Shown here piece by piece: positions 13,623-19,057 of a stretch of DNA of 19,057 nt (position 1 is the stretch's first letter; each line of letters starts with the position of its first letter). The stretch lies in the NCBI GenBank assembly GCA_016208645.1, contig JACQXP010000091.1, positions 1 to 19,057 of the forward strand. Reading direction: 5' to 3'. A program made the position numbers and the translations under genes. Origin of the DNA: Candidatus Methylomirabilota bacterium. GTDB taxonomy: Bacteria > Methylomirabilota > Methylomirabilia > Methylomirabilales > 2-02-FULL-66-22. The notes beneath the pieces are model-generated. The model made no database searches. It worked only from the letters and a program-made list of their open reading frames with translations, and had not been told where the DNA came from.

Positions 13623-13729
13623 GTTCGGCTGTTCGGCGGTTCGACTGTTCCGCCGGGCCCAGGACGACCGAACTGCCGAACGGTCGGGACCCACGGCACC
13701 GCGGTGGATGTCCACCGCCGTGGCGTGGG
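13623..13729. repeat. Octamer-phased inverted array and adjoining hairpin after argJ
   Basis: Octamers GTTCGGCT, GTTCGGCG, GTTCGACT, GTTCCGCC run in phase at 13623-13654. On the opposite strand GACCGAAC and TGCCGAAC follow in phase at 13666-13681. The arm GTTCGGCGGTTCG (13631-13643) pairs with 13669-13681 with one mismatch. Next to it, at about 13690-13729, is a second stem (GGTGGA/TCCACC inside CCACGGC/GCCGTGG) that may terminate the argJ transcript, though it lacks a T-tract. Confidence 0.75.
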
Positions 13730-13748
13730 TGCCCCGAACGCCTTTGGA

Positions 13749-14975
13749 TCAGGTCCGGTATCCTGCGTTGATCCGCACATAGGCTTCGGAGAGGTCGGTG
13801 GCCCACATCCGCGCCGACGCGCGACCCGCGTGCAGATGCGCCACGAGGGCGTATTCCGGCTGCTTCAGCCGGTGGTTCACGGCCGCCTCGCTGCTGGGCC
13901 CGAGGCCGACGCCGCCCTCCACCACTGGCAGGTCATCCACCGCCAAATCTACTGCCCCGGGATCGAAGCGGGCACCGGACCTCCCCAACGCGGCCATCAC
14001 CCGCCCCCAGTTGATGTCCTCCCCGAAGAACGTGGTCTTGACCAGGGGGGAATTGGCCACCGCCTCGGCCGCCAGGCGGGCCTCTCTGGGCGTGCGCGCA
14101 CCGGTGATCCGGACCTCCACCAGCTTGGTCGCCCCCTCCCCGTCACGCGCGATCATCTTCGCCAGGCAGAGGCATACCATCTCCAACGCGGCCTGGAACG
14201 TCCGGAAGGCCGTCGTGCCCCCGCGAAGCGCGGGCGCGCCCGAGGCGCCGTTGGCGAAGCACAGCACCATATCGTTGGTGCTGGTGTCCCCATCCACGGT
14301 GATGCAGTTGAAGCTCCCATTCACCGCCACCCGCAGGGCCCGTTGGAGCGTGGCCGCTTCCACCGCCGCGTCCGTGGCCAGGACCGCCAGCATGGTGGCC
14401 ATTCGCGGGGCGATCATGCCCGATCCCTTGGCCATGCCCCCGATGGTGACCCGCCGCTTCCCCACCGCAAAGGTGACCGCAGCCTCCTTGGCCGTGGTGT
14501 CCGTGGTGAGGATCGCCTGGGCCGCCTCCTGCCCTCCGGCGGCATCCAGCCGAGCCACGGCCTGGGTGATCCCCGCCCGGATGGCCGCCATGTCCAGCGG
14601 CTTCCCGATGACGCCGGTGGACGCCACGAAGACCTGGCCGGCCGGCCTCTTCACCGCCCGGGCCACTTCCTGGGCCGTCGCCTCGGCATCCGCGATCCCT
14701 TGCCGCCCCGAGCAACAGTTGGCGTTCCCGCTGTTGAGGACGATGGCCGCGAACTTGCCCCCCCGGAGTTTCCGCCGCGAGATCTGCACCGGCGCGGCCT
14801 GCACCCGGTTCGTGGTGAAGGTCGCCGCCACCGTCGCGGGCGTATCCGACACGACCAGGGCCAGGTCCGGGGCGCCGCTCCGCTTCAGGCCGCAGGAGAC
14901 GCCCGCCGACCGGACCCCCTTGACCGCGGAGAGCCCGCCGGGAATCCCGAAGAGGTACGCGTCTGTCGGTGGCAC
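13749..14975 (-). CDS. argJ: Bifunctional ornithine acetyltransferase / N-acetylglutamate synthase
   Basis: ArgJ recycles the acetyl group from N-acetylornithine to glutamate in arginine biosynthesis. Monofunctional forms exist, so bifunctionality is inferred. The precursor self-cleaves before a threonine, visible as T194 in KGSGMIAPRMATMLAVLATD. Other landmarks are NRVQAAPVQISRR, IVLNSGNANCCSG, STGVIGKPLDMAAI, NCITVDGDTSTNDMVLCFAN and KTTFFGEDINWGRVMAALG. I chose GTG 14975 because GGGAGG at 14981-14986 sits 5 nt upstream and the protein then begins VPPTDAYLFGIPGGLSAVKG, giving 408 residues, the normal length. The longer reading from 15074 runs into the intergenic heptamer array and is rejected. 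It follows argC on the same strand. Confidence 0.95.
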   Translation of the reverse strand: MPPTDAYLFGIPGGLSAVKGVRSAGVSCGLKRSGAPDLALVVSDTPATVAATFTTNRVQAAPVQISRRKLRGGKFAAIVLNSGNANCCSGRQGIADAEATAQEVARAVKRPAGQVFVASTGVIGKPLDMAAIRAGITQAVARLDAAGGQEAAQAILTTDTTAKEAAVTFAVGKRRVTIGGMAKGSGMIAPRMATMLAVLATDAAVEAATLQRALRVAVNGSFNCITVDGDTSTNDMVLCFANGASGAPALRGGTTAFRTFQAALEMVCLCLAKMIARDGEGATKLVEVRITGARTPREARLAAEAVANSPLVKTTFFGEDINWGRVMAALGRSGARFDPGAVDLAVDDLPVVEGGVGLGPSSEAAVNHRLKQPEYALVAHLHAGRASARMWATDLSEAYVRINAGYRT

Positions 14976-15025
14976 CAGATCCTCCCGTTGTCCTGCCCTC
15001 ACACGCCCCACGCCGGCTGGGCCAA

Positions 15026-15155
15026 TGTCAAATTTCAAACCGACAATGAAAAACCGACAACGGGGTCGCGACAACTCTGCGGTACGTTCAGGCCGGCCTG
15101 CTTGCCGCTCATTTTCAGTTGTCGGTTGTCGGTTTTCAATTTTCCATTGCAGTTG
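15026..15155. repeat. Heptamer-phased inverted array between argC and argJ
   Basis: Heptamers in exact phase at 15026-15074: TGTCAAA, TTTCAAA, CCGACAA, TGAAAAA, CCGACAA, CGGGGTC, GCGACAA. The reverse-type units TTTTCAG, TTGTCGG, TTGTCGG, TTTTCAA, TTTTCCA, TTGCAGT follow at 15112-15153. CCGACAA pairs with TTGTCGG, so the arms can form a long stem with a GC-rich loop of about 38 nt. The right arm runs up to the argC stop codon at 15156. Confidence 0.88.
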
Positions 15156-16223
15156 TCAGGGAAACAGGCCCGGGATCCAGAGGCCGGCCCGCTCATCCAG
15201 GCCGGCCATCAGGTTGAAACATTGCACGGCCTGTCCGGAGGCCCCCTTGACCAGGTTGTCGATGGCGGTCACCACGATGACCCGCCCCGTCCTGGGGTCG
15301 GAGACCAGCCCGACATCGCAGAGGTTCGAGTGCAGGACCTGCTTCGTCTCCGGAAGCTGCCCTTCTGGAAGGACGCGGACGAACGGAGCCTCGCGGTAGA
15401 AGCTCCGGTACACCGGCACGAGGTCCGCGGCCGACCGCCAGCTCAAGAGCGACGCCGTGATAGTGGTCAGGATCCCCCGGGTGAGCGGGGCCAGGTGCGG
15501 CGTGAAGGACACCGTGACCTCGCGGCCGGCCAGGCGCGACAGCTCTTGCTCGATCTCGGGGGTGTGCCGGTGGCTGGCCACCCCGTACGCCTTGAGGTTC
15601 TCGTTGGCCTCGGAGTAATGATACGGCAATTCGGCCTTCCGCCCCGCTCCCGACACGCCGGAGATGGCGTCGATCAGCACCGAATCCGGGTCCACCAGCC
15701 CCTCGGCGATGAGGGGGGCCAGGCCCAGCACGGCGCCGGTGGGATAGCACCCCGGCACGGCCACCAGGCGGGCCGCGGCGATCTCGGCCCGGTGCAGTTC
15801 CGGCAGGCCGTAGGCGGCCTCCTTCAGCAGGTGCGGGGCGACGTGCTCCACGCCATACCAGCGCGGGTAGGCCGCCGCGTCTTTCAGGCGGTAATCGGCG
15901 GACAGGTCCAGCACCCGCGTGCCCCGCTGAATCAGGTCCGCCCCCACCGCCATGGAGGTCTTGTGGGGCAGGCCGAGAAAGACGAATTCCGCCTCCGCGG
16001 CCAGCTTGGCCGTATCCAGCGGCAGGCACGTGAGATCCAGGAACCCCGCCAGGCTGGGGAAGACCTTGCCGATGGGCTGGTTCGCGTACGTCTCGGCGGT
16101 GAGGGCGACGACCTTCGTCAGGGGATGCTGCAGGAGAAGACGGAGCAGCTCCACCCCCGTGTAGCCGCTGGCCCCGGCGATGGCCACGCGGCGGATCTTC
16201 TCGTGTTTGACTGTGCCGGCCAT
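15156..16223 (-). CDS. argC: N-acetyl-gamma-glutamyl-phosphate reductase
   Basis: ArgC reduces N-acetylglutamyl phosphate to the semialdehyde with NADPH, the third step of arginine synthesis. The 355-residue protein starts at ATG 16223 (MAGTVKHEKIRRVAIAG). The NADP-binding loop is GASGYTGVELLRLL (about 18-31). The catalytic cysteine is C159 in LVAVPGCYPTGAVLGL. Also present are FLGLPHKTSM, VLDLSADYRL, and the substrate region SGVSGAGRKAELPYHYSEAN with H-rich VASHRHTPEIEQEL. A longer reading from 16340 crosses the rpsI terminator and is rejected. It lies upstream of argJ in the same direction; the intervening array may affect readthrough. Confidence 0.95.
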   Translation of the reverse strand: MAGTVKHEKIRRVAIAGASGYTGVELLRLLLQHPLTKVVALTAETYANQPIGKVFPSLAGFLDLTCLPLDTAKLAAEAEFVFLGLPHKTSMAVGADLIQRGTRVLDLSADYRLKDAAAYPRWYGVEHVAPHLLKEAAYGLPELHRAEIAAARLVAVPGCYPTGAVLGLAPLIAEGLVDPDSVLIDAISGVSGAGRKAELPYHYSEANENLKAYGVASHRHTPEIEQELSRLAGREVTVSFTPHLAPLTRGILTTITASLLSWRSAADLVPVYRSFYREAPFVRVLPEGQLPETKQVLHSNLCDVGLVSDPRTGRVIVVTAIDNLVKGASGQAVQCFNLMAGLDERAGLWIPGLFP

Positions 16224-16299
16224 CCTGCCCACTCCCGTCCTGCTGTCGCCTGCCCCGCCCGTCTCTCCCGGGGGGCCGGGGTCATCCGACCGCAGGCAC

Positions 16300-16330
16300 A
16301 AAAAAAGGGAAGAACCCGGAGGCCCTTCCC
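16300..16330 (-). terminator. Intrinsic terminator of rplM-rpsI
   Basis: On the minus strand a stem GGGAAG (16330-16325) and CTTCCC (16312-16307) closes a GC-rich loop and is followed immediately by seven T residues (16306-16300). It lies about 20 bp beyond the rpsI stop and separates the ribosomal protein transcript from argC. Confidence 0.8.
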
Positions 16331-16350
16331 CGTCCGTCACGGCGAAACGG

Positions 16351-16746
16351 TTACCGTTTGGAGAACTGGAACCGGGCCCGCGCGCCCTTCTGACCGTACT
16401 TCTTTCGCTCCTTCACTCGGGGATCCCGGGTGAGCAGGCCCGCCTTCTTCAACGCGGACCGCATGGCCTCGTCCAGCCGCACCAGGGCCCGTGCGATCCC
16501 CAGGCGAATCGCCCCTGCCTGGCCGCTGGTCCCGCCGCCGCTCACGGTGGCCAGGACGTCGAACTTCCCCTCCACGCCGACCACCTTGAGGGGTTGGGCC
16601 AGGAGCATCGTCAATATGGGCCGGGGGAAGAACTCATCCACCGGACGGTCGTTCACCTGGATCTTGCCCTCGCCCGGCCGCAACCACACCCGCGCCACGG
16701 AATTCTTCCGGCGTCCCGTCCCGTAGGCGCGCACCGTCGTCTCCAT
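16351..16746 (-). CDS. rpsI: 30S ribosomal protein S9
   Basis: A 131-residue S9 starting METTVRAYGTGRRKNSVARV. The family motifs TGRRKNSVARVWL, VSGGGTSGQAGAIRLGIARA and the C-terminal basic tail RVKERKKYGQKGARARFQFS with the terminal KR are intact. The tail reaches the ribosomal P site and ends in the conserved S-K-R. Start ATG 16746 has GAGG about 5 nt upstream. It follows rplM by 20 bp and is cotranscribed with it, then stops at a strong terminator. Confidence 0.97.
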   Translation of the reverse strand: METTVRAYGTGRRKNSVARVWLRPGEGKIQVNDRPVDEFFPRPILTMLLAQPLKVVGVEGKFDVLATVSGGGTSGQAGAIRLGIARALVRLDEAMRSALKKAGLLTRDPRVKERKKYGQKGARARFQFSKR

Positions 16747-16766
16747 GCCTGCCTCGTCTCCTTGGG

Positions 16767-17201
16767 CTACTTCGCGGTCGCCAGAGGCACCGGCCGCTGT
16801 GACACATGGGGATGCCTGGGGCCAGCGTAGACCTTGAGTTTCCCGAAGAGGGCGTCGCCCAACTTGTTCTTGGGGAGCATCCCCCGCACCGCCTTCTCCA
16901 GAACGCGCTCCGGCTTCTGCCGGAGCAGTTTCTCCAGTGTGATGGTCTTCAGGCCCCCGGGATGTTGGGAGTGATGATAGTACTCCTTCTGGCGGAGCTT
17001 CCGGCCGGTCACCGCCACCTTTTCGGCGTTGATGACGACCACGAAGTCCCCGACATCCAAGTGGGGGGCGAAGACCGGCTTGCCTTTTCCGCGCAGGAGC
17101 ATGGCCACCCGGCACGCCAGGCGCCCCAGGATCTGCCCCTGGGCGTCCAGCAGGACCCAGCCGCGATTGATCTCTCCCGCCTTGGGTTGATACGTCTTCA
17201 T
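16767..17201 (-). CDS. rplM: 50S ribosomal protein L13
   Basis: L13 is an early-assembling 50S protein. The 144-residue protein starts MKTYQPKAGEINRGWVLLDA. It shows QILGRLACRVAMLLRGK, the DVGDFVVVINAEKVAVTGRK segment, YYHHSQHPGGLK and the AVRGMLPKNKLGDALFGKLK block with VYAGPRHPH after it. An upstream in-frame ATG at 17219 (MRTRDF) is possible, but MKTY is the usual N-terminus. It is the first gene of the rplM-rpsI operon with a strong promoter at 17261-17289. Confidence 0.96.
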   Translation of the reverse strand: MKTYQPKAGEINRGWVLLDAQGQILGRLACRVAMLLRGKGKPVFAPHLDVGDFVVVINAEKVAVTGRKLRQKEYYHHSQHPGGLKTITLEKLLRQKPERVLEKAVRGMLPKNKLGDALFGKLKVYAGPRHPHVSQRPVPLATAK

Positions 17202-17260
17202 GAAGTCACGAGTCCTCATGCAGAGCGGTGGGGGACGAATGTGCCCTCCGGAACCGCGTA

Positions 17261-17289
17261 AACATATGGAGAGAGCGCCGATTTGTCAA
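17261..17289 (-). promoter_or_regulatory. Strong sigma70-like promoter of rplM-rpsI
   Basis: On the minus strand TTGACA (17289-17284) and TATGTT (17266-17261) have a 17-bp spacer. The consensus -35 and ideal spacing fit a highly expressed ribosomal protein operon. The leader would be about 55 nt. Confidence 0.75.
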
Positions 17290-17307
17290 GGGAAATGTCC
17301 CATCGGC

Positions 17308-17337
17308 TTTACAGACCCGAGTTCCGTACCGTAGACT
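17308..17337 (+). promoter_or_regulatory. Possible promoter of the crotonase gene
   Basis: TTTACA (17308-17313) and TAGACT (17332-17337) with 18 bp between them, about 59 bp before the start codon and divergent from the rplM promoter. Confidence 0.35.
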
Positions 17338-17395
17338 CTCGCCGGTTTCCTGAATGCGCCTTACACACACAAGGCCGCCACACGGGAGGACAGGC

Positions 17396-18163
17396 ATGGC
17401 CACGGAGCGGACGGTGCTGTATCGCAGAGAGGGCCCTATCGCGCGCATCACGCTGAACCGGCCCGAGGTCCTCAACGCCGAGGACATGGCCTTCCTGGCC
17501 GACCTGACCGAGGCGGTCCACACCCTGCGGGACGATCGGGAGGTTCGGGTGGCCATCCTGACCGGCACGGGCCGCGCCTTCTGCGCCGGGGTGGACCTCA
17601 AGGCCCTCTCCAGCGGCCGCCTGGACCCCGTCTTCTTCACGGACATCGAGTCCCTGTGGGACATCCTGGAGAACTGCGACAAGGCCGTCCTCTGCGGCAT
17701 CCACGGCTATTGTCTCGGCGGTGGCCTGCAGATCGCCCTCGCCTGCGACCTGCGGATCGCCGCGGACGACGCGATCCTGGGGCTGCCCGCCGTCAAGGAG
17801 TGCCTGATCCCGGGTCTCGGGACCTACCGGCTCCCCCGCCTCATTGGGATGGGCCGTGCCCGCGAACTCCTCCTGCTCGGCGATACGGTCGGCGCGCGCC
17901 GCGCCCTGGAGATCGGCCTGGTGAACGCCGTGGTCCCCCGGGCGGAACTGGAGGCGAGGTGTTTGGCCATGGCAGACCGGTTCCTGGCGGTCCCCCACAC
18001 CAGCCTGATCCACATCAAGCGGCTCTCCAATCTGGCCTTCCAGACCGACTTCACCCAGTTCATGCAGGCCTTCATCCCCGCTCAGCAGGCGTGTCTCACC
18101 TCCCCGGAGCACGAGGCCGCCATGGCCGCCTTCCGTGCCGAGCAGGCCGCCAAGGGGAAATGA
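17396..18163 (+). CDS. Enoyl-CoA hydratase/isomerase (crotonase) family protein, atypical active site
   Basis: A 255-residue crotonase-fold protein starting at ATG 17396, with GGGAGGA 5 nt upstream. The two oxyanion-hole segments are present: GTGRAFCAGVDLKAL (about 57-71) and HGYCLGGGLQIALACDLRIA (about 103-122). The two glutamates that add water in classical enoyl-CoA hydratase (rat E144 and E164) are replaced: the first by Q112 in GGGLQIA, the second by A132 in LGLPAVKECLIPGLG. Simple hydration is therefore doubtful. A different acyl-CoA reaction (isomerase, thioesterase, dehalogenase or decarboxylase-like) is more likely. It is the only plus-strand gene in this housekeeping stretch, divergent from rplM and convergent with coaX, with no partner gene to reveal its substrate. 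Confidence 0.85.
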   Translation: MATERTVLYRREGPIARITLNRPEVLNAEDMAFLADLTEAVHTLRDDREVRVAILTGTGRAFCAGVDLKALSSGRLDPVFFTDIESLWDILENCDKAVLCGIHGYCLGGGLQIALACDLRIAADDAILGLPAVKECLIPGLGTYRLPRLIGMGRARELLLLGDTVGARRALEIGLVNAVVPRAELEARCLAMADRFLAVPHTSLIHIKRLSNLAFQTDFTQFMQAFIPAQQACLTSPEHEAAMAAFRAEQAAKGK

Positions 18164-18197
18164 CGGGGGACGGGGGACGGGGGTCAGGGCGAGGGGT
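18163..18197. repeat. Heptamer-phased array after the crotonase gene
   Basis: Three exact ACGGGGG heptamers at 18163-18183, followed in phase by TCAGGGC and GAGGGGT. They begin at the last base of the stop codon. No clear inverted arm is visible, unlike the other arrays. The gap to the coaX stop at 18227 shows no good terminator. Confidence 0.75.
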
Positions 18198-18226
18198 CAG
18201 GCCTTACATATTTGAACTTCGGCCTG

Positions 18227-18991
18227 CTACTGGTTGCGCTCAAACAGGATGCGGAGGCCCGTGAGGGTGAGGAGGGGGTCCACGTGATCCACCGCCGTGG
18301 ACTCGGTGAGGAGGAGCTCTGCCAGGCCGCCCGTGGCGACCACTGCGGCCCGACCGCCCAATTCGGCCCGCACGCGGGCGACGATCCCCTCCACCAGGCT
18401 CAGGTACCCGTAGAACAGCCCCGCCTGCATGCTGCCCACCGTGTTCTTGCCGATGATGACCTTGGGCCGGGTGATATCCACCCGCGGGAGCTTGGCCGCG
18501 TGCTGGAAGAGCGCCTCGGACGAGATCCCGATCCCCGGACAGATCGCGCCGCCCAGGGACTCGCCCCGCACCGAGATGGCGTCGAAGGTGGTCGCCGTCC
18601 CGAAGTCCACCACGATGCAGGGCCCGCCGTAGGCCTCGAAGGCCGCCACGGCGTTCACGATCCGGTCGGCCCCGACGTCCCGGGGGGACTCGTACAGGAT
18701 CGGCATGCCGGTCTTGATCCCCGGGCCCACGACCATCGGCTCCACCCCGAAGTACTGCCGGGCCATCTCCTCCAGGGGACCCTGGAGCGGCGGGACCACC
18801 GAGGAGATGATGACCGCCGACACCCCCTGGAACGCCAGCCCGGCGAAGTCGAACAGGCCCTTGATGAGCATGGCGTACTCGTCGCGCGTCCCCTCGCTCC
18901 GCGTGGACAGGCGCCAGTGGGTCAGGAGCGCCTTGCCGTCGAAGACGCCGATGACCGTGTTTGTGTTGCCGACGTCCAGCGCCAGTAACAT
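18227..18991 (-). CDS. coaX: Type III pantothenate kinase
   Basis: CoaX phosphorylates pantothenate, the first step of coenzyme A synthesis, and is not feedback-inhibited by CoA. The 254-residue length is typical. Motifs are LALDVGNTNTVIGVFDG (ATP/phosphate loop at residues 3-19), SSVVPPLQGPLEEM, SPRDVGADRIVNAVAA (pantothenate and dimer region), CIVVDFGTATTFDAISV and GGAICPGIGISSEALF. Start ATG 18991 (MLLALDVG) has GGAG a few bases upstream. A longer reading from GTG 19054 is built from the heptamer array and is rejected. In many genomes birA precedes coaX; that position is just beyond the right edge. Confidence 0.95.
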   Translation of the reverse strand: MLLALDVGNTNTVIGVFDGKALLTHWRLSTRSEGTRDEYAMLIKGLFDFAGLAFQGVSAVIISSVVPPLQGPLEEMARQYFGVEPMVVGPGIKTGMPILYESPRDVGADRIVNAVAAFEAYGGPCIVVDFGTATTFDAISVRGESLGGAICPGIGISSEALFQHAAKLPRVDITRPKVIIGKNTVGSMQAGLFYGYLSLVEGIVARVRAELGGRAAVVATGGLAELLLTESTAVDHVDPLLTLTGLRILFERNQ

Positions 18992-19005
18992 GGCGGCTCC
19001 ACATC

Positions 19006-19055
19006 GTGAAACGTAAAACGTGAAACGTGATTCCCTTTCCGCTTCACGTTTCACG
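19006..19055. repeat. Heptamer-phased inverted array upstream of coaX
   Basis: Heptamers GTGAAAC, GTAAAAC, GTGAAAC, GTGATTC run in phase at 19006-19033. The arm CGTGAAACGTGA (19019-19030) is matched exactly by its reverse complement at 19044-19055, with a 13-nt loop. The array may continue past the window edge. Confidence 0.85.
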
Positions 19056-19057
19056 CA

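Noticed and set aside
15026..15074. N-terminal extension of ArgJ (reading from 15074)
   Set aside because: The extra residues are encoded by the heptamer array, and a good ribosome binding site exists for GTG 14975.
13704..16433. A 909-codon open reading frame on the plus strand opposite argJ, argC and rpsI
   Set aside because: It is antisense to three clear genes, has an Arg/Gly/Pro/His-rich shadow composition and crosses their boundaries and a terminator. Long antisense frames are expected at this GC content.
18992..19054. N-terminal extension of CoaX from GTG 19054
   Set aside because: These codons are the GTGAAAC-type array; the family begins with the DVGNTN loop right after ATG 18991.

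Overview
The window is high-GC DNA from a bacterium that looks Gram-negative, because it encodes the apolipoprotein N-acyltransferase Lnt. Nearly all genes are separated by ordinary bacterial spacings with clear Shine-Dalgarno sites, sigma70-like promoters and a prfB programmed frameshift. The order rplM-rpsI-argC-argJ-rpsB-tsf-pyrH-frr-cdsA-lnt-prfB is the kind seen in Deltaproteobacteria-, Nitrospirae- and NC10/Rokubacteria-type genomes. That placement is inference; there is no rRNA gene here to confirm it.

Left part (1 to about 4650) is an accessory island. It holds, in order, a RelB/RelE-like toxin-antitoxin pair (+), a VapB/VapC-like pair (+) with a palindromic operator on its promoter, an intact ORF6N-domain (KilA-N/antirepressor type) gene (-), a second ORF6N gene broken by a one-base frameshift (-), and an unknown gene broken by an in-frame amber codon (-). 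These modules are separated by five full copies and one partial copy of a roughly 150-bp repeat, all in the same orientation (about 113, 1311, 1443, 2329, 3078 and 3727). One end of the repeat encodes the C-terminal tail (IGFRVEEA-like) of the ORF6N proteins, yet it also sits next to genes that have nothing to do with ORF6N. The layout looks like a cassette array with a recurring boundary element, and I do not recognise it as a described system. Both ORF6N genes also carry long perfect DNA palindromes with a shared core (TCACA-N3-TGTGA) in the coding sequence, read in different frames in the two genes.

Middle and right parts (about 4960 to 19057) are housekeeping, mostly on the minus strand. 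Transcribed leftwards they are: coaX (type III pantothenate kinase); rplM-rpsI with their own strong promoter and a terminator; argC and argJ (arginine biosynthesis); rpsB-tsf with a promoter and structured leader; pyrH-frr-cdsA-lnt (UMP kinase, ribosome recycling, CDP-diacylglycerol synthesis, lipoprotein acylation); prfB with the classic CTT-TGA-C autoregulatory frameshift; a small conserved-looking 80-aa protein; and a WYL-domain transcriptional regulator. One crotonase-family gene lies on the plus strand, divergent from rplM. The usual uppS between frr and cdsA is absent.

A second unexplained theme runs through the housekeeping part. At least six intergenic gaps contain short arrays of exactly phased 7- or 8-bp units. 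The unit sequence differs at each locus, and in five of the six the units recur inverted a little further on, so that the gap can fold into a long hairpin.
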